Assembly (NCBI RefSeq): GCF_011045125.1
Contig: NZ_JAAKZF010000009.1
Span: 1 to 64,000 of the forward strand
Direction: 5' to 3'
Length of the DNA stretch: 64,000 nucleotides
From: Allomesorhizobium camelthorni
Lineage (GTDB): Bacteria > Pseudomonadota > Alphaproteobacteria > Rhizobiales > Rhizobiaceae
Below the pieces are notes generated by a model. The model was not told the origin of the DNA. It worked only from the letters and a program-made list of their open reading frames with translations, and made no database searches. Numbering within the stretch: the stretch's first letter is position 1; each line of letters begins with the position of its first letter. Of this stretch, positions 1 through 8,097 are shown in pieces. A program made the position numbers and the translations under genes.

Positions 1-3
1 GGC

Positions 4-114
4 TCACATAGCGCAATCCGTAGAGCGCCCCTGGCCACTCTGAACCGGGAGCCCGCTCGCCGGAGCCGGCGGAAGCTCGCCGTCGCGACCACGGGAGGCC
101 TCATTCTTGCGCAT
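4..114 (-). CDS. possible 36-aa small protein, unrecognised
   Basis: A short open frame starts at the ATG read from 114 down and ends at a TGA at 6-4. I do not recognise the product, which is hydrophilic and rich in Gly, Pro and Arg. It is listed because a GGGAG ribosome binding site lies at 126-122, seven bases before the ATG, and a perfect GGAAC-N17-GTT stress promoter lies just upstream (170-146) pointing into it. It could also be the leader of a gene or an untranslated RNA that runs out of the window. Confidence 0.3.
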   Translation of the reverse strand: MRKNEASRGRDGELPPAPASGLPVQSGQGRSTDCAM

Positions 115-145
115 GGCGCGCTCCCGCTCGGTTCTCCGGTAAGCC

Positions 146-170
146 AACCGACGACCGGGTCACTTGTTCC
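146..170 (-). promoter_or_regulatory. EcfG-type stress promoter, leftward
   Basis: On the minus strand GGAAC (170-166) is followed after 17 bases by GTT (148-146), matching the GGAAC-N18/19-TT consensus known for RpoE2/EcfG sigma factors of alphaproteobacteria. The start of transcription would be near 139. It points at the small frame 114-4 and is back to back with the rightward copy at 212-236. Confidence 0.55.
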
Positions 171-211
171 GAATCCGCCATGGGGATTTGTCGCCCGCAT
201 CGCCACGAAGC

Positions 212-236
212 GGAACGAACGGGCTGGCGGATGGTT
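212..236 (+). promoter_or_regulatory. EcfG-type stress promoter, rightward
   Basis: GGAAC at 212-216 and GTT at 234-236 are 17 bases apart. The predicted transcript would start near 243, immediately before the GAAGGAGA ribosome binding site at 246-253, giving a very short leader for the 57-aa membrane protein at 258. Confidence 0.55.
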
Positions 237-257
237 TTGGTTGTGAAGGAGACGCCG

Positions 258-431
258 ATGTTCGACACGCAACCGATCTGGATGTTCGCCACGGTGCTCG
301 GCCCGGTGATCCTGGGCGCCATCATTGCTTACGCCCTTCTGGCGCGCCGCCGCCTGTCGCCTCGCGAAAAGCGCGAGCGCGATGCCGCCACACGCCGGCT
401 CTATGATGAAGAAAGCAGCAAACGTTCATAG
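258..431 (+). CDS. small single-span membrane protein, 57 aa
   Basis: The ATG at 258 follows GAAGGAGA with a spacing of about five bases, so I prefer it to the in-frame ATG at 180, which would add 26 unconvincing residues. The protein has one hydrophobic helix (about residues 8-28), then a strongly charged tail with RRRLSPREKRERD. No family is recognised. Its position directly behind a GGAAC-N17-GTT promoter suggests a small stress-induced inner-membrane protein; that is inference. Confidence 0.6.
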   Translation: MFDTQPIWMFATVLGPVILGAIIAYALLARRRLSPREKRERDAATRRLYDEESSKRS

Positions 432-478
432 GCCGCAGCGCACCGGATCATACCTGCCGCTGTGGCTTCCAGCTGAGT

Positions 479-503
479 GGAACCTTTTCGCGTCACGACA
501 GTT
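479..503 (+). promoter_or_regulatory. EcfG-type stress promoter for the DUF982 pair
   Basis: GGAAC 479-483 and GTT 501-503 are separated by 17 bases. It lies 70 bases before the first DUF982 gene at 573 and in the correct orientation. Confidence 0.55.
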
Positions 504-572
504 TGAAGGCTCAGCCAGCGCTGCCCGCACCCGCTTGCTCAAAAGACGACCGATAAGAAACCGGAGGAAGTG

Positions 573-899
573 ATGGACGACAAACGCTTTCCCTCGCCGC
601 TCGAACTGCGCCTCACCGAAGCCCATACAAGGCGGGTTGCCACCGTTTGGGAAGCGATCGAGTGCCTTCAAACACAATGGCCGATCAGCACCCTGCCGGC
701 CTACCGCGCGGCGATGCGCGCCTGCCGGGACGCGCTCGACGGGCTGCGGCCGGTGTCGGAGGCGCGCCGCGCATTCCGCACTGCAGCGCGCGAGGCCGGC
801 CTTCTCGGCGCAAAGGCGGGCCCGCCCGCCCGCCCCGTTTCACAAGATATAAACCCGCGCCGGACCGGCGCACCCGCAACGCAATCCAGATCCGCGTGA
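573..899 (+). CDS. DUF982 domain protein
   Basis: This 108-residue protein has the layout of the DUF982 family common in rhizobia: an N-terminal strand, then RRVATVWEAIECLQTQWP, a cluster of small residues with a conserved Cys (AMRACRDALDGL), and an alanine-rich helix ARRAFRTAAREAGLL. The family has no established biochemical role. The ATG at 573 is used because GGAGG (563-567) is correctly spaced; a GTG directly before it is less likely. The last 25 residues are low-complexity and Pro/Arg rich. Nine bases separate it from a second DUF982 gene, so the two form a tandem pair behind the stress promoter at 479-503. Confidence 0.75.
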   Translation: MDDKRFPSPLELRLTEAHTRRVATVWEAIECLQTQWPISTLPAYRAAMRACRDALDGLRPVSEARRAFRTAAREAGLLGAKAGPPARPVSQDINPRRTGAPATQSRSA

Positions 900-908
900 G
901 AGGCCACG

Positions 909-1172
909 ATGCTGCAGAGCGTTTTTGAAAAGCCGGTTAAGGTGGTTCTGGGCCGGCAGGCCGGCATCACCTCGGTCGTCGGCCCGGAGCAGGCCACGCA
1001 ATGCCTGACCAGCGGCTTCTGGCCGGATAAGTCGGGCGTTGCATTCGAGAACGCGATGAGCGCCTGCCTCAAATCGCTTTCCGGCGCCTGCGCGCCCGAA
1101 ATGGCGCGCGAAGCCTTCATATCGGCGGCAAGGCGCGCCCATGTCCTGGTGGAGGACGAGATCGCGCACTGA
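909..1172 (+). CDS. DUF982 domain protein, second copy
   Basis: An 87-residue DUF982 protein with the same order of elements as its neighbour: FEKPVKVVLGR, a WP-containing middle segment (SGFWPDKSGVAF), a Cys-containing helix AMSACLKSLSG and the AREAFISAARRA helix. The family signature is clearer here than in the first copy. It follows only nine bases after the first gene, so both are probably made from one mRNA. Sequence divergence between the copies is large, so this is an old duplication or an independent pairing. Function is unknown. Confidence 0.75.
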   Translation: MLQSVFEKPVKVVLGRQAGITSVVGPEQATQCLTSGFWPDKSGVAFENAMSACLKSLSGACAPEMAREAFISAARRAHVLVEDEIAH

Positions 1173-1228
1173 GCCGGCGGCCGATCCATCGGCGCGACCG
1201 CGCATCCTCCTCGACGCCTCAGAACCCA

Positions 1229-1253
1229 GGAACGAATCAGGCTTCCGGCCGTT
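1229..1253 (+). promoter_or_regulatory. EcfG-type stress promoter for ku
   Basis: GGAAC 1229-1233, 16 bases, then CGTT 1250-1253: a perfect match to the alphaproteobacterial EcfG/RpoE2 consensus including the extra C. The start of transcription would be near 1260, forty bases before the ku start codon. In Sinorhizobium meliloti a ku/ligD pair belongs to the RpoE2 regulon, which agrees with this reading. Confidence 0.7.
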
Positions 1254-1300
1254 CGCCTTCACTTGTATAGTCAAGGGCTTGGACGCCGTGGAGATGTATT

Positions 1301-2137
1301 ATGGTAGCACGGGCGGTATGGAAGGGCTTTCTGAAACTTGGCACCGTCACCTGCGGCGTCAAGCTGACCGGGGCGACTAGCGAAGCCGAGAAGGTGCATT
1401 TCCGCACCCTCAATCGCAAGTCGAGATTGCCGGTGAAGGCCCGCTACGTCGACGAGGAGACCGGAAAGCCGGTCGAACGGGAAGACCAGGTCAAGGGTTA
1501 CGAACTGGACAATGGCGATTTCGTGCTCATCGAGCCGGAGGAGATCAAGAGCCTGAAGGTGACGTCGGAGCATACGCTCGACATCGAAGGCTTCGTCGAC
1601 AAGGCTTCGGTCCAGTCGCTCTACCTCGAAAAACCGTATTATCTCTATCCCGCCGACCGGGCCTCGACCGAGGCTTTCGCCGTCGTCCGCGAAGCGATGA
1701 AGCGCAAGAAGCGGGTCGGTACGGCCTCCATAGTGCTCTATCAGCGCGAGCGCCCGGTGGTCATCGAGCCGCTTGGCGACGGCATGATCATGACGACGCT
1801 GCGCAACCACAACGAGGTCGTCGTCGCCGACACCGTGTTCGACGACATCGGCGACCGCAAGGTCGACCCCGACATGGCCGAGATCGCCTCGCTGATCATC
1901 GAGAAGAAGGTGACGGCATTCGATCCGTCGAAATTCGAGGACCGTTACGAGAATGCTCTGATCGAGTTGATCAACGCCAAGCGCGCCGGCAAGAAGTTGC
2001 CCAAGGCAGCCCCTGCGCCGAAGGAGAACGTCATCAACCTCGCCGATGTTCTGCGCAAGAGCCTGGAGAAGGAAGGCGTAAAGGCTCCGGCCAGGAAGCC
2101 TGCCGCCAGGGCCGAGCCGAAGCGCAAATCCGCCTGA
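1301..2137 (+). CDS. ku: Ku protein of bacterial non-homologous end joining
   Basis: Ku homodimers bind DNA double-strand ends and recruit LigD. The 278-residue protein begins with the family-typical MVARAVWKGFLKLG segment, continues with KVHFRTLNRKS and KGYELDNGDFVLIEPEEI, and covers the single Ku beta-barrel/bridge domain (about residues 5-200), followed by a lysine-rich C-terminal tail (PARKPAARAEPKRKSA) that in other bacterial Ku proteins contacts DNA. The length is normal for a rhizobial Ku. A stress promoter lies 48-72 bases upstream. The exonuclease III gene follows after 15 bases, so repair genes are co-transcribed. The ligase partner LigD is 18 kb away rather than adjacent. Confidence 0.95.
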   Translation: MVARAVWKGFLKLGTVTCGVKLTGATSEAEKVHFRTLNRKSRLPVKARYVDEETGKPVEREDQVKGYELDNGDFVLIEPEEIKSLKVTSEHTLDIEGFVDKASVQSLYLEKPYYLYPADRASTEAFAVVREAMKRKKRVGTASIVLYQRERPVVIEPLGDGMIMTTLRNHNEVVVADTVFDDIGDRKVDPDMAEIASLIIEKKVTAFDPSKFEDRYENALIELINAKRAGKKLPKAAPAPKENVINLADVLRKSLEKEGVKAPARKPAARAEPKRKSA

Positions 2138-2152
2138 CGCCGTCAGGGCGGG

Positions 2153-2923
2153 ATGAAGATCGCGACGTTCAACATCAACGGCATCAATGGCCGCCTGCCT
2201 CACCTGCTGCAATGGCTGGAAGAAGCAGAGCCGGACGTTGTCGCCTTGCAGGAACTGAAATGCGCCGATCGGCGATTTCCGGCGGCGGCGCTCGCGCGCG
2301 CCGGATATGGCGCGATATGGCAGGGGCAAAAATCCTGGCACGGTGTCGCCATACTGGCGCGCGGCGCCGAACCGGTGGAAACGGCGCGCGGCTTGCCGGG
2401 AGACGATGGAGACGGCGAAAGCCGATACGTCGAGGCCGCGGTCAAGGGTGTGATCGTGACCTCGCTCTACGCTCCGAACGGTAACCCGCAGCCCGGCTCG
2501 CGCTTTAACTACAAGCTGGCCTGGATGGAGCGGCTGCAGGCGAGAGCCAGCGAGCTATACGAAACCGGCCTGCCGGTGGTGCTGGCCGGAGACTTCAACG
2601 TCGTTCCCACCGAAGCCGACATCTATCCGACCACTTCGTACCGCGATAACGCGCTGGTTCAGCCGGAAAGCCGCGCCGCTTTCCGCGCCCTCCTCGCCCA
2701 GGGCTGGACCGACGCGATCCGGGCGCGACACCCCTCCGAAACGGTCTACACGTTCTGGGACTACAAGCGCGGCCGCTGGTCGCGCGATGCCGGCCTGCGG
2801 CTGGACCATTTGCTTTTGAGCGGCGAACTCGCCGGCAAGCTTATAGACGCCGGAGTCGACAAGGCTGTGCGCGGCAGGGAAGGCGCAAGCGACCATGCGC
2901 CGACATGGATCGTGTTGCGGTAG
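2153..2923 (+). CDS. xthA: exodeoxyribonuclease III / AP endonuclease family
   Basis: A 256-residue member of the exonuclease III (endonuclease/exonuclease/phosphatase) fold, which cuts DNA at abasic sites and trims 3' ends. Visible motifs are KIATFNINGINGR at the N terminus, ALQELKC with the metal-binding Glu near residue 36, SLYAPNGN, LAGDFNV with the catalytic Asp/Asn pair, LRLDHLLLS and the terminal SDHAPTW histidine. All catalytic positions are present. It starts 15 bases after ku behind an AGGGCGGG binding site, so it is likely part of the same stress-induced operon and could prepare ends for end joining; that coupling is inference. Confidence 0.92.
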   Translation: MKIATFNINGINGRLPHLLQWLEEAEPDVVALQELKCADRRFPAAALARAGYGAIWQGQKSWHGVAILARGAEPVETARGLPGDDGDGESRYVEAAVKGVIVTSLYAPNGNPQPGSRFNYKLAWMERLQARASELYETGLPVVLAGDFNVVPTEADIYPTTSYRDNALVQPESRAAFRALLAQGWTDAIRARHPSETVYTFWDYKRGRWSRDAGLRLDHLLLSGELAGKLIDAGVDKAVRGREGASDHAPTWIVLR

Positions 2924-2948
2924 CAGCGCGCGGGGAATGAGCCTGGGT

Positions 2949-3149
2949 TCAGTCGGCTGCCGGCGCGCTGTTGGTGGTTGTGGCGGGAGCGTCGGTCTGC
3001 TGCTGGCCGCCTCTTCCGGTGTCCGGCGTTGGGTCAGTATCGACTTCGGGCGCCGGGACGGGCTCCTGCGATCCAGGCGCGTTCGGATCGGTTTCGCCGC
3101 AGCCTGCCAGCATGGCAAGAAGTCCGATGGCGAGTATGTCGATCTTCAT
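2949..3149 (-). CDS. small lipoprotein, 66 aa
   Basis: The ATG at 3149 follows GGAGG (3158-3154). The product starts MKIDILAIGLLAMLAGCGE, a short signal peptide ending in the lipobox LAGC, so the mature protein would be acylated at Cys17. The rest is Pro/Asp/Thr rich (PVPAPEVDTDPTPDTG) and has no recognisable domain. A longer reading from 3191 adds 14 residues before the signal peptide and is less plausible. It has its own stress promoter (3227-3203) and runs head to tail against xthA. Probably a small envelope stress lipoprotein; function unknown. Confidence 0.6.
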   Translation of the reverse strand: MKIDILAIGLLAMLAGCGETDPNAPGSQEPVPAPEVDTDPTPDTGRGGQQQTDAPATTTNSAPAAD

Positions 3150-3202
3150 GCCGCCTCCGTCGAGCTTGATCCCCTTGGTTCGGATCAGCACTAGCTCTCG
3201 TC

Positions 3203-3227
3203 AACAGGCGGGCGCCCGATTGGTTCC
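3203..3227 (-). promoter_or_regulatory. EcfG-type stress promoter for the lipoprotein
   Basis: Read leftward, GGAAC 3227-3223 and GTT 3205-3203 are 17 bases apart. It forms a back-to-back pair with the rightward promoter at 3244-3268. Confidence 0.6.
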
Positions 3228-3243
3228 GGTCCGGTGGCCCGGC

Positions 3244-3268
3244 GGAACCTTCCTCCCGGTCCATTGTT
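3244..3268 (+). promoter_or_regulatory. EcfG-type stress promoter, rightward
   Basis: GGAAC 3244-3248, 17 bases, GTT 3266-3268. It drives the 102-aa protein at 3318; transcription would start about 42 bases before the start codon. Confidence 0.6.
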
Positions 3269-3317
3269 TCGGAAAGGGCCGGGCAATGCCGCCGTGGCAA
3301 CTTCTGGAGCATCACCA

Positions 3318-3626
3318 ATGAACACCGCGAATCTGCAGCTTGAGGGCCTCTATCTGGCCATCGCGTCCATCAACAGCGCGCTTGTAGGCAAGGGCCTGCT
3401 TACGGTCGAGGAAATCGACATGGCGCTTCGCCGGGCGGAAGCGAATGCTGCCGGCGAGGACCGGCTGACCGAAGATCTTCGCCCGGCGAACCGCGACGCC
3501 GTCTGCTTTCCCATCCGTCTGCTCCAGATCGCCAACAACAGCCAGGCGGCGGGTGATGTCCCGCAATTTTCGGAGCTGGCGAGGCTCGTCGGCGAAACCA
3601 AGCGACCCTACAACGACCAGATGTGA
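3318..3626 (+). CDS. hypothetical protein, 102 aa, probably stress induced
   Basis: Start chosen at the ATG 3318, nine bases after GGAG; the in-frame start at 3234 would put the promoter inside the gene. The product is soluble and mostly helical: MNTANLQLEGLYLAIASINS, then a charged helix EEIDMALRRAEANAAGEDR and a C-terminal part resembling a short helical bundle. I recognise no family. It ends 30 bases before the convergent TadG-like gene. The stress promoter directly upstream is the only clue to its role. Confidence 0.6.
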   Translation: MNTANLQLEGLYLAIASINSALVGKGLLTVEEIDMALRRAEANAAGEDRLTEDLRPANRDAVCFPIRLLQIANNSQAAGDVPQFSELARLVGETKRPYNDQM

Positions 3627-3655
3627 CGGCCTGTTGCCAACCTGCCAGACGCTCG

Positions 3656-5521
3656 TCAGCTGACGATGCGCAAATTGGACAATTCGTTGGCGATGTCCTT
3701 GAAGGTCTCGGCGAGGTTGCCACCGGTGGTATTCCAGAACAGTTTCGCCGGCTTGGACGGGTCTGAGGGATCGTTGCGGAACCGCGAATCGGACGAGCAT
3801 TTGCGCAGCGCATCGATCGCGTTGCTGCCGCTGGTGGTGCCCGAGTTGAGATCCAGCGCCACGGTCATCACTATTATCCCGCCGGATTTGGCGTTGTTGC
3901 AGAGCGTCGCCATCTGCTCGTTGAGCGCCTTGGTGTAGTTGCTGTTCGAATAATCGAACTGCCCGACAGCACTGCTGGTGCCGAGGAACAGCCGGCCGAC
4001 GCTCGAGCCGTTGTAGCCCGGCTGGAGATAACCGTAGGACGAATAGATGGATTTGCTGCCGGCAGGGTCGGAATAGCCGAGCGAGGATGGGGTGTAGTAG
4101 GTGTTGGCGCCATCGGTCAGCACGATAACGATCTTGTCGTTGCCCCTTTCGCTGTTGGGGCGGCCTTGCGCAAACGGCTCGCCTCCGGAAACCGCGCGCC
4201 AGCCCCAGGCCATGCCTTCAGGCACGTTGGTTCCCCCGTTCGGCGCCATCAGGTCGATGGCTGCGTTGATCGACGAAAGTCCTTCCGGCACGCCGACATC
4301 GGTCAATGGCGTGATCGGGTTGGTCGTACAGCCGTAGTTCGGACCGGTGCCCTTGGGCGAGGTCGCGCCATAGGGCCTGACGTCGAAATATTTCGCCATA
4401 TGGCGCTGGCGCTTGGTTCCGGTTCCGTCTTCGATGCCGTCGTTCCACCAGTTGTTGATTGCCGAAAATCCATCGGGATCGGGATGAGCGTCCGTCGCCC
4501 ATCGGTCACCGGGTTCGTCGGGCGCAAACATCGGAACGAACATCGTCGCGGGATCGCCGACGCCGATGCCGGTATTCAGGGTTCCGCCCGATGCAGGCGC
4601 GTCGTTTACATTGTAAGGGTAGGGGCGGGCTTCAACGCACCCCTGCCAGCTCGCGTAGGTGCTGATGGTCTCGTCGTAGTTGACGACCTTCATGTCCTTG
4701 TAGAGCGACTGCCGCGAGAGGATTTCGCCGTCTTCGGCGCCCCAGCCGGTTCCCTTCTTTTTCCACACTCCGTCGATTTTTTCTGCGGTCTTGGCGGGAT
4801 CCGAGAGCGTCGACCAGTCGAAATTCTCGTGATGCACCGGCGAAAGCCCTTCAATGTCCATCCAGGATGCGCCGGCATTCTGCGGGCCGACATTGACCGA
4901 CGCGGCAAACGGCACCAGCGCGAACTGAACCGGCTTTTCGACCTGCTTGATCAGCAGAGCCTGCTTGGCCAACGTGTCGACGAGCTGCTTAGCCGCCGAC
5001 TTTAGAAGGTCGATCCGCTTCTGGCCGGAGCCGGTGCCGAGCTCTTGCATCGACCCCGAATTGTCAAGCACTAGCGCCACTTCGAGCGTGTTCTTCAGCC
5101 GGATTTCGCTTTTGGCGCTGAAGCTTATTTGGTCGTCGCCCGACTTGCCGATGAGCTTAGCGAAGGCCGGAAAGAAATAGGGCTGGTAGTTGAGGCGAGC
5201 TGAAAGCTTGAGCGTCCCGCCGCCCGCCTGGCTATTGGGCAGCGTGACGCTTAGCGTCGTGTCGGCCGGATCGATCGAACCCAGATTGGCATGGAAGAAA
5301 TCGGTGGCGTAGGCGATCAACGCCGCATCGCTGACGCCGCTGTCGATATGGCGCGCGGTCGCAATACCGGCTGCGTCCAGCGCGTTGAGCGTCGCCTGCT
5401 GCTGGCGGTTCATCTCTGCGAAGTCGACGGCTAGCGCCAGTCCGCCCATCAGCGGAATTAGCGCAAGGCCCGTCGCCAGCGCATAATTGCCCCTGGTATC
5501 CTGCAGAAACCTGCGGAACAT
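3656..5521 (-). CDS. TadG-like pilus assembly protein with von Willebrand A domain
   Basis: A 621-residue protein that starts with the TadE/TadG-type N terminus MFRRFLQDTRGNYALATGLA followed by one membrane helix (residues about 12-32), so the bulk faces the periplasm. A von Willebrand factor A domain begins near residue 150 with the metal site motif DNSGSM and continues through VIVLTDGANTYY near residue 460. Such proteins accompany Tad/Flp pilus operons and are thought to act at the cell surface. The start at 5521 fits the family better than the ATG at 5536, which adds five residues. It is divergent from cpaB, with about 200 bases between them that must hold both promoters. Confidence 0.85.
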   Translation of the reverse strand: MFRRFLQDTRGNYALATGLALIPLMGGLALAVDFAEMNRQQQATLNALDAAGIATARHIDSGVSDAALIAYATDFFHANLGSIDPADTTLSVTLPNSQAGGGTLKLSARLNYQPYFFPAFAKLIGKSGDDQISFSAKSEIRLKNTLEVALVLDNSGSMQELGTGSGQKRIDLLKSAAKQLVDTLAKQALLIKQVEKPVQFALVPFAASVNVGPQNAGASWMDIEGLSPVHHENFDWSTLSDPAKTAEKIDGVWKKKGTGWGAEDGEILSRQSLYKDMKVVNYDETISTYASWQGCVEARPYPYNVNDAPASGGTLNTGIGVGDPATMFVPMFAPDEPGDRWATDAHPDPDGFSAINNWWNDGIEDGTGTKRQRHMAKYFDVRPYGATSPKGTGPNYGCTTNPITPLTDVGVPEGLSSINAAIDLMAPNGGTNVPEGMAWGWRAVSGGEPFAQGRPNSERGNDKIVIVLTDGANTYYTPSSLGYSDPAGSKSIYSSYGYLQPGYNGSSVGRLFLGTSSAVGQFDYSNSNYTKALNEQMATLCNNAKSGGIIVMTVALDLNSGTTSGSNAIDALRKCSSDSRFRNDPSDPSKPAKLFWNTTGGNLAETFKDIANELSNLRIVS

Positions 5522-5722
5522 GGAATTCGCCCCCATATCGCGGGGACACTCCCACAAAAGCCTAAAAAGCTTGTTTTGGAAATCGCTCGATTGCTGCCTG
5601 CCTGCTTCATGCCGCGGTAACCAAAACCCAACATAGATCGAAACCGAACATTCCAGGTTTCTAATTATTCAGGATTGCCACCTAGCTTCCGCTCGACAAA
5701 AGGGCGCGAAGGGGTTGACGGC

Positions 5723-6640
5723 GTGAGGGGCAAGGCAATTACCATGATCGGCATCGCCGCCGTCTTCGGCGCGGTTTCGATCTTTGCCGCCGATCTGTGG
5801 ATCAAGAGCGAGGCTAGCGCTCGCACCACGGAAGCGGCGGCGCCATTGCCGGCCGCTCCGGAAGTCGAATTCAACACCATCGTCGTCGCCACCGAGCCGC
5901 TGCGTTTCGGCATGCCGGTCGACCGTGCTCAGTTGCGCGAGATTCCATGGCCGCAGGAGGCGCTGCCGCAAGGATCGTTCAGCACCATCGACGCGCTTCT
6001 GGCCGAAGGCAGCCGCGTCGTGCTGTCGCCGATCGAAATCAACGAGCCGCTGCTTCTGGCCAAGCTGTCCGGCCCCAATGGCCGCGCGACGCTTTCCAAC
6101 CTTCTTTCGCCGGGCATGCGCGCCGTGACCATCCGCACTGACGAGATTGCGGGCGTCGGCGGGTTCGTGACGCCGGGCGACCGTGTCGATGTCGTGCTGA
6201 CGCGCGACGCAGGCGCCATCACCGAGGTCCAGAAGAACGCCGAGGGCGCGGCCGGCTCGACCATCACCACCGAAATCGTGGTCGAAAACGCCAAGGTGCT
6301 GACGGTCGGCCAGGGCGCCGACACACGCCAGACCAGCCCGCAGATCGTGGAATCCGTCACCATCGAGGTCGATGGCGAGGGTGCGCAGAAGGTCGCGCTG
6401 GCAAGGACCGTAGGCACACTGTCGCTATCGCTTAGATCGTCCAGCCAGGGCGGCGCATCGCTCGACGGCGTGACGACCATCTCGGCCTTTGGCGGTTCGG
6501 TGGCCGCCGGGGTGGCGGAAGCCGCGGGCGCGCTGTTCGAGGCGGCCGCCGAGGAGCCGGAAGGGCCGAAATTCACGACGGTCATCGTGACGCGCGGCAC
6601 CGAGCCGCAAAGCTATCAGGTCGTATCGCCTGACGAATGA
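5723..6640 (+). CDS. cpaB: Flp pilus assembly protein CpaB (RcpC)
   Basis: A periplasmic, membrane-anchored component of the Tad/Flp pilus machine. It has an N-terminal membrane helix (ITMIGIAAVFGAVSIFAADL), then the SAF domain with VEFNTIVVATEPLRFGMPVDRAQLREIPWP split across residues about 48-80, and the RcpC/CpaB core with GMRAVTIRTDEIAGVGGFVTPGDRVDVVL read in two blocks near residues 130-160. I use the GTG at 5723, eight bases after AAGGGG; the far upstream TTG has no binding site. About 305 residues is normal. It begins a long operon and overlaps the possible cpaC start. Confidence 0.9.
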   Translation: MRGKAITMIGIAAVFGAVSIFAADLWIKSEASARTTEAAAPLPAAPEVEFNTIVVATEPLRFGMPVDRAQLREIPWPQEALPQGSFSTIDALLAEGSRVVLSPIEINEPLLLAKLSGPNGRATLSNLLSPGMRAVTIRTDEIAGVGGFVTPGDRVDVVLTRDAGAITEVQKNAEGAAGSTITTEIVVENAKVLTVGQGADTRQTSPQIVESVTIEVDGEGAQKVALARTVGTLSLSLRSSSQGGASLDGVTTISAFGGSVAAGVAEAAGALFEAAAEEPEGPKFTTVIVTRGTEPQSYQVVSPDE

Positions 6641-6675
6641 GAATGCCGGCAGGGGCGCCGGTTGGGGACAGGGCA

Positions 6676-8097
6676 ATGTTGGGGTGGATGGGGAATATAA
6701 GACTGCGTCGGGCGCGTGCCGCGGCGATGGCGCTTCTGGCGGTTGCGATCGCCGGCTCGATGCTGGTTGCGCCGCACGGCGCGCAGGCTGGCAATGATGT
6801 CGTTCACATCACCTCCTCCAAGAACGCGTCGATCAGGCTTGCCAAGGGCAAACCCAAGACCGTCAAGACCGATGTGCCATTCTACGAGATCGTTATCGGC
6901 GATCCCGAGATCGCCAACGTCAATCCGCTGACCGACCGCTCCTTCTATGTGCTTGGCAACAGTCTCGGCACGACCGGCATCGCTCTGTTCGACGAGAACA
7001 AGCAGCTCGTCGGCACCATGGACATCGAGGTAACGCTCGACACCGACCGGCTGGCCAGCACCATCCGCGACAGCGTGCCCGGCGCCGATATCAAGGTCAG
7101 CTCGGCCAATGGCCGCGTGGTCCTGTCGGGTTCGGCCGAGGATGCGGTCGCCGTCGACAAGGCGACGCGCATCGCGACGCGCTTTTCCGGCGAGGAGGAG
7201 GTGATCAACTCGGTCGACATCTCGTCGTCGCAGCAGGTTCAGCTCAATGTCCGATTCGTCGAGATCAACCGGCAGGTCGGCCAGGAACTCGGCACCAAGA
7301 TCGGCGTCCGCTATCTGGGCTCCGACGGCGGTATTGCCTTCAACTCGACCCCGTCGGCCACCAACTCGCCGGCGGCGGCGCAGTTGCTCGGCACGCTGCT
7401 CACCAACGGCGTTTCGATAGACGTCGCCATCAAGGCGCTCGAGGATCGCGGCGTCGCCCGCCGCCTCGCCGAGCCCAACCTGATTGCGCGCTCCGGCGAG
7501 AAAGCCAGCTTCCTCGCCGGCGGCGAGTTTCCGATCCCGATTTCGGAAGAGGACGGCAAGATCACTGTCGACTACAAGAAATTTGGCGTCAGCCTCGATT
7601 TCACGCCGACAGTTTTGAGCGACGGCCTGATCGCCCTCGATATCGAGCCCGAGGTTTCGTCGGTCGACAGCTCGGCTTCCTATAATATCGGCAATATCTC
7701 CATTCCCGGCTTTGTTGTCCGTCGGGCGCGCACCTCGATCGATCTGAAGAGCGGCCAGAGCTTCATGATGGCCGGCCTGCTGCAAAGCGAGAATGACATG
7801 GTGCAGCAGCGCGTGCCGGGTCTCGGCAAGCTGCCGATCCTGGGGCCGCTTTTCAGCTCCAGGGCCTATCAGCGCCGTGAAACCGATCTGGTAATCATCG
7901 TCACGCCTTTCCTGGTCAAGCCGATCGATCCGACAAAGAAGCCGCTGGTCCCTACCGACGGCACGATGGCGGCAAGCAACGTCGATTACTTTCTGGGCAA
8001 TGTGGAGGAAGTGAAAGCCGGCGCTCCGCAAAACGCTCTTACGCCGGCCGCTCCCATCGCCTCCGTCGGCCACTTCCTCGATCTGCCGAAGGAATGA
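6676..8097 (+). CDS. cpaC: Flp pilus secretin CpaC (RcpA)
   Basis: The outer-membrane channel of the Tad/Flp system, 473 residues. A signal peptide ends near APHGAQA. An N-terminal secretin pilot-type domain with KASIRL-like repeats and a BON-like segment (about residues 100-170) precede the secretin core, which carries VNVRFVEINR-type sequence, the EPNLIARSGEKASFLAGGE block and the C-terminal LPGLGKLPILGPLFSS-like segment (here VPGLGKLPILGPLFSS). A start at 6637, overlapping the cpaB stop, is possible and adds 13 residues. I prefer 6676 because GGGGACAGGG precedes it. Partner of CpaB and of the small lipoprotein downstream. Confidence 0.9.
   Translation: MLGWMGNIRLRRARAAAMALLAVAIAGSMLVAPHGAQAGNDVVHITSSKNASIRLAKGKPKTVKTDVPFYEIVIGDPEIANVNPLTDRSFYVLGNSLGTTGIALFDENKQLVGTMDIEVTLDTDRLASTIRDSVPGADIKVSSANGRVVLSGSAEDAVAVDKATRIATRFSGEEEVINSVDISSSQQVQLNVRFVEINRQVGQELGTKIGVRYLGSDGGIAFNSTPSATNSPAAAQLLGTLLTNGVSIDVAIKALEDRGVARRLAEPNLIARSGEKASFLAGGEFPIPISEEDGKITVDYKKFGVSLDFTPTVLSDGLIALDIEPEVSSVDSSASYNIGNISIPGFVVRRARTSIDLKSGQSFMMAGLLQSENDMVQQRVPGLGKLPILGPLFSSRAYQRRETDLVIIVTPFLVKPIDPTKKPLVPTDGTMAASNVDYFLGNVEEVKAGAPQNALTPAAPIASVGHFLDLPKE

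Noticed and set aside
5-60. tRNA-like D-arm pattern (TAGCGCAATCCGTAGAGCGC)
   Set aside because: No matching acceptor stem, anticodon arm or GGTTC T-arm follows; resemblance is limited to one segment.
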